This document shows positions 42,551 to 50,720 of a stretch of DNA of 64,000 bases, one piece after another. The notes below the pieces were generated by a model. It had not been told where the DNA came from. It did not search any database and saw only the letters and a list, made by a program, of their open reading frames with translations. The position numbers and the translations under genes were made by a program. Source of the DNA: Clostridiales bacterium (GTDB lineage Bacteria > Bacillota > Clostridia > Christensenellales > Pumilibacteraceae); the NCBI GenBank assembly GCA_022508505.1, contig JAFLVC010000003.1:93910-157909 (forward strand), written 5' to 3'. Numbering within the stretch: the first letter of the stretch is position 1; each line of letters opens with the position of its first letter.

Positions 42551-42996
42551 CAGAAGTCGAAATCTACACCGACGGCGCGTGCAGCGGCAACCCCGGCCCG
42601 GGCGGGTTTTGCGCGATATTGCTGCATGCCGGAAACGAAAAGGTGATAACCGGCGCGTACAAGGAAACTACCAATAACCGCATGGAAGTGCTTGCAGCCG
42701 TCGAAGGGCTTTCGGCGCTCAAGCGCAGGGTTAAGGTCAAGCTTTACTCGGACTCCGCGTACCTCGTAAACGCGATCGAGCAGCATTGGCTTGACGGGTG
42801 GAAGCGAAACGGTTGGAAAACCGCCGACGGCAAAGAGGTCAAAAACCGCGACCTTTGGGAACGGCTCGACAAGCTTTTGGCCGCGCACGACGTGGTGTTT
42901 ATTAAGGTTAAAGGTCACTCCGACAACGAGTACAACAACCGTTGCGACAAAGAAGCGCGGGCGGCAATCAAGGCGCTGCTTGACGAGAAAGTGTGA
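42547..42996 (+). CDS. rnhA: Ribonuclease HI
   Basis: VEIYTDGACSGNPGPGGFCAILL, TNNRMEVLAAVEGL, VKGHSDNEYNNRCDKEA. Confidence 0.96.
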   Translation: MTEVEIYTDGACSGNPGPGGFCAILLHAGNEKVITGAYKETTNNRMEVLAAVEGLSALKRRVKVKLYSDSAYLVNAIEQHWLDGWKRNGWKTADGKEVKNRDLWERLDKLLAAHDVVFIKVKGHSDNEYNNRCDKEARAAIKALLDEKV

Positions 42997-43003
42997 TTAT
43001 TTG

Positions 43004-43027
43004 TCGGCGCAGAAGCGCCGATTTTTC
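43004..43027 (+). terminator. rnhA terminator
   Basis: TCGGCGC-agaa-GCGCCGA TTTTTC. Confidence 0.8.
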
Positions 43028-43069
43028 TTTATATCTATATAGCGGGCGATAATTACATATAATAAGTAC

Positions 43070-43924
43070 GTGAAGCCGCAGGTGAAAAACGTCATAATAA
43101 AAAGTTCCGTCGGACTGACCGCGGCGGCGCTCGTCGCGCTGTGCGGAATTTATGTTTATGCGCTGAGCAGGGTGGTGTACTACTGCGGCATAGCTTCTTC
43201 GATAGTGGTCGCCGTGTGGTATTTGGCGCTCGACGGCGAAAAAAACACCCACCTCGCGCGCACACTTCTCGTAACCTTTGTCGTTGTAGCCATAGTTATC
43301 GCCGCGTATATACTCTATTATTATACGGGCTTGAGCGCCAAGTTCAACGACTTCGAGGCGCTCAAAAGCTTTATCGTCGGCAGCGGATTTTGGGGATATT
43401 CTATATTCATTTGCTTGACGATATTCGAGATTGTCGTTCTTCCCATACCGTCGGCGATAACCATTCTTTTGGGCGTAGCGCTCTACGGCCCGACTGTGGC
43501 ATTTATACTTTCGGTGATAGGGACGATGCTCGGCTCGTGGATAGCCTTTGCGCTCGGCAAGGTTTTCGGACGAAGATTGTGCAATTGGATGTTCGGCGAG
43601 CAAAACACCGACAAGTACGCAAAGCTCGTAGGCGAGAAGGGCAGGTTTATCTTTATAATAATGTTGCTGTTTCCGGCATTCCCCGACGACATGCTGTGCA
43701 TGGTTGCGGGCATTACCGACATGACGTTTTTGTATTTTACCGTGATCTGCATTTTGACAAGGCCGGTCATGATAGGGCTTACGGCATATCTCGGTAGCGG
43801 CATAATCCCGTTTTCGGGGAGCGGTATACCGATATGGATAGCGATAGGGTGTTTGATGTTCGTCGTTTTCCTCATAGCGACGCGAATAAAAAACAACATA
43901 GAAAACAGAAACGGCGTGGCGTGA
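43070..43924 (+). CDS. TVP38/TMEM64 (VTT-domain) family membrane protein
   Basis: IFEIVVLPIPSAITILLGVALYGPTVAFILSVIGTMLGSWIAFALGKVFGRR. Confidence 0.82.
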   Translation: MKPQVKNVIIKSSVGLTAAALVALCGIYVYALSRVVYYCGIASSIVVAVWYLALDGEKNTHLARTLLVTFVVVAIVIAAYILYYYTGLSAKFNDFEALKSFIVGSGFWGYSIFICLTIFEIVVLPIPSAITILLGVALYGPTVAFILSVIGTMLGSWIAFALGKVFGRRLCNWMFGEQNTDKYAKLVGEKGRFIFIIMLLFPAFPDDMLCMVAGITDMTFLYFTVICILTRPVMIGLTAYLGSGIIPFSGSGIPIWIAIGCLMFVVFLIATRIKNNIENRNGVA

Positions 43925-43973
43925 CGAGTAGCAAGCCGCTAAACTTTTACAAAAAACGCACGCATTAAAACGC

Positions 43974-44002
43974 TTGACAAACGAAATACTAAGTGTTAGA
44001 AT
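43974..44002 (+). promoter_or_regulatory. thrS promoter
   Basis: TTGACA (43974-43979), 17 bp, TAGAAT (43997-44002). Confidence 0.78.
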
Positions 44003-44007
44003 TTATC

Positions 44008-44262
44008 CAAATGAATACCTTACTTTGCGGCTTTTAGCCGCAGGGACGGACAAGTAGCCGCGTTTGGATTTTCAGAGAGCAAGGGGTGCTGCGACCTTGT
44101 ATGAAGAGCGCTGTGTGAAACCACCGTCGGCAATCTATGCGGTAAGGACCGCTTGCGGCAATGCAAGAAAACAAGGCGCTTTTATCATACATAGAGCGCG
44201 AAGTAAGGTGGAACCACGATAACTTATCGTCCTTATGCTATAGCATAGGGATTTTCTTTTTG
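44008..44262 (+). promoter_or_regulatory. T-box leader (tRNA-Thr responsive) upstream of thrS
   Basis: AGGGACGGACAAGTAG stem I start, putative ACC specifier in GTGAAACCACC, T-box AAGGTGGAACCACG, terminator ending ATTTTCTTTTT. Confidence 0.9.
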
Positions 44263-44271
44263 GAGGAAACA

Positions 44272-46206
44272 ATGAAAGTTACACTCAAAGACGGAAGCGT
44301 AATCGAGGTCGAAAACGGTTCGACCGCAGGACAGATCGCAAAGGGCATAAGCGAGGGATTGTACCGCGCCGCGCTCATTGCAAAGGTCAACGGCGAGGAA
44401 GTCGACCTCAACCGTCCGCTCGACAAGGACTGCACTCTCGAAATCCTGACCTATAAGGACGAGGAGGGCAAGAAGGCGTACAGGCACACGGCGGCGCACA
44501 TTCTCGCGCAGGCGTTTAAAAACGTGTATCCTGCGGCACAGCTCGCGATAGGTCCCGCGACAAACGTCGGGTTCTATTACGACTTCGACGTGCCGTTTCC
44601 TATAACGATGGACAATCTCGCCGCCGTCGAGAACGAGATGAACGAAATAATCGCGGCTGACTTTCCCATAGAGCGGATTGCCGTGACGCGCAAGGCGGCT
44701 ATGTCGCAAATGCAGGGCTTTAACGAGGTGTACAAAATGCAGCTCATCGAAGAGCTCCCCAAGCGCGCGCCCATAACGCTCTACCGTCAGGGCAACTTTA
44801 TCGACCTTTGCCGCGGCCCGCACCTTTCGAGCACCGGCAAGGTCAAATATATCAAGCTCATTCAAATAGCGGGCGCGTATTGGAAGGGCGACGAGCACAA
44901 CAAGATGCTCACTCGCGTTTACGGCGTCGCTTTCGACAGCAAGAAGGAACTCGACGAGTATCTCACCAAGCTTGAAGAAGCAAAAAAGCGCGACCACAAC
45001 AAGCTCGGACGCGACCTCGGGCTGTTCATGACCGAAGAACACGTCGGTCAGGGCTTGCCGCTTCTCATGCCTAAGGGCGCAAAGATGATGCAGACCATGA
45101 TGCGGTTCGTCGAGGACGAGGAAGAAAAGCGCGGGTACGTTCTCACCAAAACCCCGTACATGGCAAAGAGCGATCTTTACAAGATGAGCGGGCATTGGGA
45201 TCACTACCGCGACAAGATGTTCATAATAGGCGACGAGGTCATGGACGACAACGTCATGGCGCTCCGCCCGATGACATGCCCGTTCCAATACATGATATAT
45301 AAGAACGGTCTTAAGAGCTACCGCGACCTGCCGTGCAGGTATGCCGAAACGAGCACGCTTTTCCGCAAAGAGTCGAGCGGCGAAATGCACGGACTGATAA
45401 GAATAAGCCAATTCACGCTCGCCGACGGACATATCGTATGTACGCCGTCGCAGGTGGAGGACGAGTTCAAGGGCTGTGTCGAGCTCTGCAAGTTCATGCT
45501 CGAAACGCTCGGGCTTGACGGCGACGTGTCGTACAGGTTCTCGCGCTGGGATCCCAAGGACAAGGACAAGTACATCAACGATCCGCAGAAGTGGAAGGCT
45601 GCCGAGGAGCAGATGAAGCGCATCCTCGATCACATCGGGCTTGAGTATACCGAGGCGATGGGCGAGGCGGCGTTCTACGGACCTAAGCTCGACATTCAGA
45701 TCAAAAACGTGTACGGCAAAGAGGATACGCTCTTGACCATTCAGGTCGACATGTTCCTCGCCGAAAACTTCGATATGACGTACGTCGACGAGAACGGCGA
45801 AAAACAGCGCCCGTACATCATTCACAGAAGCTCGATCGGCTGCTACGAGCGCACGCTCGCGCTTCTCATAGAAAAGTACGGCGGCGCGTTCCCGCTGTGG
45901 CTGAGCCCCGAACAGGTGCGCGTGCTCTCGCTGACCGGCCGCACGGCGGAAAAGGCGGATGAGATAACCGATAAGCTCAAAAAGATGGGCATACTCGCGA
46001 CCGCCGACAACCGTAACGAAAAGATCGGCTATAAGATCCGCGAAGCACAGATGGAAAAGGTGCCGTACATGCTGATAATAGGCGATAAGGAAGCGGAAGC
46101 AAACCTCGTTTCCGTCCGCCACCGCAACGACGACCTCGGTCAAATGTCGCTCGCCGACTTTATCATCAAGATAAAAGAAGAAATCGACACAAAAGCAATC
46201 AACTGA
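44272..46206 (+). CDS. thrS: Threonyl-tRNA synthetase
   Basis: TGS domain MKVTLKDGSVIEVENG, RHTAAHILAQAF, RPMTCPFQYMIY, anticodon-binding domain. The ORF-track start 44161 lies inside the T-box. Confidence 0.97.
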   Translation: MKVTLKDGSVIEVENGSTAGQIAKGISEGLYRAALIAKVNGEEVDLNRPLDKDCTLEILTYKDEEGKKAYRHTAAHILAQAFKNVYPAAQLAIGPATNVGFYYDFDVPFPITMDNLAAVENEMNEIIAADFPIERIAVTRKAAMSQMQGFNEVYKMQLIEELPKRAPITLYRQGNFIDLCRGPHLSSTGKVKYIKLIQIAGAYWKGDEHNKMLTRVYGVAFDSKKELDEYLTKLEEAKKRDHNKLGRDLGLFMTEEHVGQGLPLLMPKGAKMMQTMMRFVEDEEEKRGYVLTKTPYMAKSDLYKMSGHWDHYRDKMFIIGDEVMDDNVMALRPMTCPFQYMIYKNGLKSYRDLPCRYAETSTLFRKESSGEMHGLIRISQFTLADGHIVCTPSQVEDEFKGCVELCKFMLETLGLDGDVSYRFSRWDPKDKDKYINDPQKWKAAEEQMKRILDHIGLEYTEAMGEAAFYGPKLDIQIKNVYGKEDTLLTIQVDMFLAENFDMTYVDENGEKQRPYIIHRSSIGCYERTLALLIEKYGGAFPLWLSPEQVRVLSLTGRTAEKADEITDKLKKMGILATADNRNEKIGYKIREAQMEKVPYMLIIGDKEAEANLVSVRHRNDDLGQMSLADFIIKIKEEIDTKAIN

Positions 46207-46218
46207 ATATCGTAAAGC

Positions 46219-46254
46219 AAAACGGCGCTATGGTTTAAATAGTGCCGTTTTATT
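46219..46254 (+). terminator. thrS terminator
   Basis: AAAACGGCgCTAT-ggtttaa-ATAGtGCCGTTTT. Confidence 0.75.
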
Positions 46255-46335
46255 ATAAGAAAATGAAAAAACTTGTAACCTTTCTATCGGTCATTCTTTC
46301 TATTACGGTGAAAGGTAAAAGACAAGAGGTGCGGC

Positions 46336-46887
46336 TTGGAAGACAGCAAAATTATAGAGCTATATTTTGAGCGATCCGAATCGGCAATTCGTGAAACCCA
46401 AAACAAGTACGGGCGATATTGCCATTATATTGCGTATCACATTCTGTATTCGGATTCCGATGCAGAAGAATGCGTCAACGATACGTATTACAATGTTTGG
46501 GACATTATACCGCCTAAGCGCCCGACGAATTTTCGGGCTTTTATAGGCGCGATAACCCGAAACCTTGCGCTGAATCGGTATGACTACAATAATGCTCAAA
46601 AGAGGTCGGAGAAGCTCCAAGTCGCACTTGATGAACTTAACGAGTGCGCGCAGGGAAAGCAATTTGCCGTCGAAGAAGAATTAATATTGAAAAAACTGAT
46701 TAACGGCTTTCTCGACACGTTGCCTAAACGTGATAGAATTATCTTTTTACAGAGATATTGGTATTTTTGTTCCGTCAAAGAGATTGCTTCAAACATCGGC
46801 ATTAAAGAAAACAACGTTAAAGTGATATTGTATCGTGTGCGCGAGCAGTTCAAAAATCATCTCGAGAAGGAAGGAGTTTTGATATGA
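46336..46887 (+). CDS. ECF-type RNA polymerase sigma factor
   Basis: Sigma2 SDAEECVNDTYYNVWDIIPPKRPTNFRAFIGAITRNLALNRY; sigma4 LDTLPKRDRIIFLQRYWYFCSVKEIASNIGIKENNVKVILYRVRE. Confidence 0.9.
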   Translation: MEDSKIIELYFERSESAIRETQNKYGRYCHYIAYHILYSDSDAEECVNDTYYNVWDIIPPKRPTNFRAFIGAITRNLALNRYDYNNAQKRSEKLQVALDELNECAQGKQFAVEEELILKKLINGFLDTLPKRDRIIFLQRYWYFCSVKEIASNIGIKENNVKVILYRVREQFKNHLEKEGVLI

Positions 46888-47603
46888 TTAAACAAAACAT
46901 AATAGGCATGCTTTCGTTGGTAGATGAGAATTTTGTCGGCGAGGCGGATCCTACGCAAAGACCGAAACAAAGGTTGGGGTGGAAGAAGCTCACGGCGATA
47001 GCCGCAAGCGTTTGCGTGTTCGTTTCGGCATTGGCTTTAAGCATCATTATTCCTACAATGAATAACGACAAGCCGTCGGCTGGGAAAACGGGCCTCGAAT
47101 GGGGATTTGTGGTTTCAAGCGATGATTTACCGAGCGAATGGTGTGCGTATAAAAGCGACACCGACACATTTGATATATATGACGTGACGTTAGAGTTTTA
47201 TTTCGGCACGATTATGCCGAGGGATGTAACCGACGAACATATCGATAACGAACTCGAAAACGGCAGTAATATTCCCGAATTCGATATTTACTTCGGCAAT
47301 AGCCACGAAGAGCCGTTATACACTGTAAGACACAGCACGGAGAACTTTATTTCGAAAGAGTACAGCTGCTATATCGAAGATTATTACAGTAAAGAGACTA
47401 AAATAGTATATAATCATTCGGAAAGAATAACCATTCCGCAAGAACTGTTTACAAGTCGGCAGGGCGTGATCAGCTTTTGCATAGCCGGAGTGAACATAAA
47501 CGAGTACGAACCCAAATATAAAGTTTTCACTCGCGTTCTGTTAAACTATGATATTGTTAACGGAAAAGTAGTGTTGTCCGCATGGGACGGACGCAGGGAA
47601 TGA
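46884..47603 (+). CDS. Single-TM protein, candidate anti-sigma factor/sensor partner of the upstream sigma factor
   Basis: Overlaps the sigma gene; short cytoplasmic N-terminus, TM LTAIAASVCVFVSALALSIIIP, extracytoplasmic C-terminal domain. Confidence 0.6.
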   Translation: MIKQNIIGMLSLVDENFVGEADPTQRPKQRLGWKKLTAIAASVCVFVSALALSIIIPTMNNDKPSAGKTGLEWGFVVSSDDLPSEWCAYKSDTDTFDIYDVTLEFYFGTIMPRDVTDEHIDNELENGSNIPEFDIYFGNSHEEPLYTVRHSTENFISKEYSCYIEDYYSKETKIVYNHSERITIPQELFTSRQGVISFCIAGVNINEYEPKYKVFTRVLLNYDIVNGKVVLSAWDGRRE

Positions 47604-47617
47604 GTTTATAATAAATC

Positions 47618-47654
47618 GCCGTCGTAAGCTGTTATGACTTGCGACGGCTTTTTT
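47618..47654 (+). terminator. Terminator of the sigma/anti-sigma operon
   Basis: GCCGTCGtAAG...CTTgCGACGGC TTTTTT. Confidence 0.78.
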
Positions 47655-47686
47655 ATGAGTTTATATGCAATGTCGATTGTTTGCGC

Positions 47687-48775
47687 TTAATTATCTTCTT
47701 CGCCGCCGTTATCGTCGGGCTTGTCGCGGAGCTTTATCTTGTTTACGACGTCGCGGCGGATGTCGTCGCTCATTGCGGCGTAGTGCTTGCGCGTCGTGTT
47801 GACGTCTTTGTGGCCGAGGACGTCTGCGACGACGAATATGTCGTGCGTTTCGTGATAGAGGTTTGTGCCGTACGTGCTTCTCAGCTTGTGCGGCGTTATC
47901 TTTTTAAACGGCGCGATGATCTTTGCGTACTTTTTTACCATGAGCTGAACGGCGCGCGGCGTTATTCTTCCGCCTTTTATCGAAAGGAACAGCGCGTCGT
48001 TATCTGTTATGCGCTTTCCGAACTCGGTTTGTTCGAGCATTTGATCGTCCAGCCAAGCGATATATCGGCGCAGCGCGTCTGCGACCTCTTCCGAAAAGTA
48101 CAGTATCGACGTGCTGCCGCCCTTGCGCGTTACGACAAAGCTGTTGTCCTCGAAGTTGATATCCTTGCGGTTGAGCCCGACGCACTCGCTTATACGAATG
48201 CCCGTGCCGAGAAAGAGCGACAGCATTGCCTCGTCGCGAACGGCGGTGAGTGCGTGAAAGCTCTTTTGCCGACCTTCGAGGTTTTCGCCGTTTTCGGCCT
48301 CGTCGAGAATGTCGACCACCTCGTTGACGTCCAGTCGAATTATCGGCTTTGCGTGTTTTTTGGGCGTGTCGACCTTGGTCATTACGTTGTTAGCTATCTT
48401 TTCTTTTTTGTAGAAATACTTAAAAAGCGCGCGGAGCGTCGACACCTTGCGCTCTTTTGCCTGTTCCTTGCACGAATGCTTTACGCCGTCAAGTCGGTAC
48501 GACGACAGGTAGTCGATGTACTCCTCTATGTCTGTGGGCGAGAGCGCGTCGATGTCTTGTATCGTCAGCTCGACGATTTGCTTTTCGGGATATTTGCGCT
48601 TTACGAGAAAATCACAAAAGACTCGAATATCGCGTAGATATCCGAGCCTTGTAAGCGGAGTCGTGCGCATCGATATTCCGACGTTGAACTCCCTTGCAAA
48701 GCGGGGAAGTGCGTCGAGCAGATTGTCGATTGCGTCGAGGTTTTTCTCGTTTCTTTGGTCGAAGTATGAACTCAT
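47687..48775 (-). CDS. Tyrosine recombinase (XerC/D/S-like)
   Basis: Complete R-K-HxxR-H-Y set: GTGIRISECVGL, VTRKGG, HKLRSTYGTNLY, LGHKDVNTTRKHYAA. Confidence 0.9.
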   Translation of the reverse strand: MSSYFDQRNEKNLDAIDNLLDALPRFAREFNVGISMRTTPLTRLGYLRDIRVFCDFLVKRKYPEKQIVELTIQDIDALSPTDIEEYIDYLSSYRLDGVKHSCKEQAKERKVSTLRALFKYFYKKEKIANNVMTKVDTPKKHAKPIIRLDVNEVVDILDEAENGENLEGRQKSFHALTAVRDEAMLSLFLGTGIRISECVGLNRKDINFEDNSFVVTRKGGSTSILYFSEEVADALRRYIAWLDDQMLEQTEFGKRITDNDALFLSIKGGRITPRAVQLMVKKYAKIIAPFKKITPHKLRSTYGTNLYHETHDIFVVADVLGHKDVNTTRKHYAAMSDDIRRDVVNKIKLRDKPDDNGGEEDN

Positions 48776-48784
48776 GAAAGCGAT

Positions 48785-50404
48785 TTACTCTACCGCGTAG
48801 TGCTCCGATTTGAGGAGCGTCAAGAATATCGCGCCGCTGATCGGAATGAACAGCGAGTATGCGAGCGGAATGACTAATGACGGAATGTACGTCTCCGAAA
48901 ATCCGACCGGCATGCCCCAAATGAGGTTGAAGCAGTAGATAATCACTGCAGTTTGGAGCATTATGACTGTTCGAATAATCATTGTAAAGCGCGGATTGAT
49001 GTTTATTCGCTTCTTTTTGTCGGGGTTTCCTGCAAAAACTATTACCGCAACTATAAACATTATGATAGGCAAAAGTCCGGCAAACACGTACAGGACGTAA
49101 TCGTATTGCATTCTCATATTAAGTCCGACGTAGAACGTCAAAAACAGCACGAGCCCGATTAGGAACATGACGGCGCACATCACAGTGTAGTGCGTCATCA
49201 TCAAACGGTTGCTGTAATAGTAGTATTTTTGCGTGTATTGCTTGGCGGAATCGTTGTGCGAGCGGACGGTAACGTCGTTGCCGAGCTCCGCGACCGCATT
49301 TTTAACGTCGTCGAAACGCCTGACCTTTGTGCCGCGCTCCTGCGTGGCGCTTGCCGCTTGTTCTTTTGCGACGCTGTCCTCGATCTTCTCGTTTTCTGCC
49401 TCGCAGCGGCTGACGAGATCGCCGAGTATGTCCTTGTATTCGCGCTTTGCCGCGCTCTCTTCCTGCACGGGAAGTTTGTCGGCGTACGGCTGAACGTCAT
49501 GCGGCTTTTCGCTTACGGGCGCGGGGGGAGCGGTGGGTTCCGTTTTTTGCAGGGCTTTTGTAGTGCTCTCCGCTTCGCTCGTCTCCGAAACGCGCGCGTC
49601 CGCATAGCTGCGGCTGCCGGTGTACGTCGACGCGTAAAGCTCTTCTATCAAAGAGTGAGGGTCGGCTGTCTTTCCGCTTACGTCGTCCGAAGGTTCTTCG
49701 TAAATCTCGTAGCCTTTGTCCTCGACTTGCGGCTCTTCCGAATTGTCTTCCTGCTTTTCCTCGGGCTTAGGCTCGTCGAGAATGTCGAAAATGCTATGCT
49801 GAACAAAGCTGTCGCGCGGCTTCTCCTCTTCTTCCAAAGCGGGCTCGGGCGCAGCTTCAGCGGGCTCGGGCGCAGCTTCATTTTGCTCTTCTTCGGTGCT
49901 GTGTATGTATTCGGTCTCATCGTAGGCGGGGGGAATATATTCCACCGTCGCCGCTTGCTTTTCTTCCTTCTTTCCCGCCTTTTCGCGCGGGCGGGAAGGG
50001 CGTGACGGACGGCGTTTTGGTATCTCGTACTCGTCGTCCTCTACGTCCGAAAAATCGTCTGCCTGATAAATGGGCTCGTCGTTGGTGATGAGCTCGCCGA
50101 ACAGGTCGCGGGAGCGCTCCCATTCGTTTTTGTACGACACGAAAACGTCTCTGCCGCTTTCGGTGAGCGTGTAATACTTGCGCCTGCCGCCGTTGCTCTC
50201 GGAAGCGTCCCAGTACGAGGCGACGAAGCCCTGCTTTTCGAGCCGTTTAAGGCAAGCGTAAAGCGTGGGCTGTTTGATTTCCCACTGACCGCCGCTCCTG
50301 GCGTTGATCTGTTTTATCATGTCGTAGCCGTATCTGTCGCCCTCGTACAGGACTTTGAGAATTACGGTATCGACATTACCGCGAATCAAATCGCTTTCTG
50401 CCAT
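48785..50404 (-). CDS. PadR-family transcriptional regulator fused via an acidic linker to a C-terminal four-TM membrane domain
   Basis: N-terminal GNVDTVILKVLYEGDRYGYDMIKQINARSGGQWEIKQPTLYACLKRLEKQGFVASYWDASESNGGRRKYYTLTESG; four C-terminal hydrophobic helices. Confidence 0.87.
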   Translation of the reverse strand: MAESDLIRGNVDTVILKVLYEGDRYGYDMIKQINARSGGQWEIKQPTLYACLKRLEKQGFVASYWDASESNGGRRKYYTLTESGRDVFVSYKNEWERSRDLFGELITNDEPIYQADDFSDVEDDEYEIPKRRPSRPSRPREKAGKKEEKQAATVEYIPPAYDETEYIHSTEEEQNEAAPEPAEAAPEPALEEEEKPRDSFVQHSIFDILDEPKPEEKQEDNSEEPQVEDKGYEIYEEPSDDVSGKTADPHSLIEELYASTYTGSRSYADARVSETSEAESTTKALQKTEPTAPPAPVSEKPHDVQPYADKLPVQEESAAKREYKDILGDLVSRCEAENEKIEDSVAKEQAASATQERGTKVRRFDDVKNAVAELGNDVTVRSHNDSAKQYTQKYYYYSNRLMMTHYTVMCAVMFLIGLVLFLTFYVGLNMRMQYDYVLYVFAGLLPIIMFIVAVIVFAGNPDKKKRININPRFTMIIRTVIMLQTAVIIYCFNLIWGMPVGFSETYIPSLVIPLAYSLFIPISGAIFLTLLKSEHYAVE

Positions 50405-50425
50405 CGTGCACCTCTGTCAACACAT

Positions 50426-50454
50426 ATTATACAGTACATTTGCCGCGCTGTCAA
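50426..50454 (-). promoter_or_regulatory. Perfect-consensus promoter of the padR-like gene
   Basis: Minus strand TTGACA (50454-50449), 17 bp, TATAAT (50431-50426). Confidence 0.85.
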
Positions 50455-50609
50455 TGTTTTTTTCCGTTTTACTGTATAAAAAAGCACGGTAAGGCCCGCG
50501 TAATTGCTTGATAAAAGTCGAATTTTGCGCTGCTCGGCGGTTTTGGAGCTTCACGCGACTGCACTTTTTAGAGGTTTGACTGTAAAAATTGTAACAAGTT
50601 GTTGACAGA

Positions 50610-50671
50610 TTGTGAACAATATGTTAACATTATCTTGTATAGGCATATAATTATGAACAAATTGTTAACAA
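50610..50671 (+). promoter_or_regulatory. Four-box operator array and promoter of giant surface gene 1
   Basis: TTGTGAACAA (50610-50619), ATGTTAACAT (50621-50630), TTATGAACAA (50651-50660), TTGTTAACAA (50662-50671); -35 TTAACA 50624-50629, 16 bp, -10 TATAAT 50646-50651. Confidence 0.7.
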
Positions 50672-50720
50672 CCAATCAAAATCATAAATCGAGCGCAGCT
50701 TGCGCAGGGAAGGTGGCTAT

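Noticed and set aside
44233-46143. 636-aa minus-strand ORF antisense to thrS
   Set aside because: Same shadow-ORF effect over a well-conserved gene.
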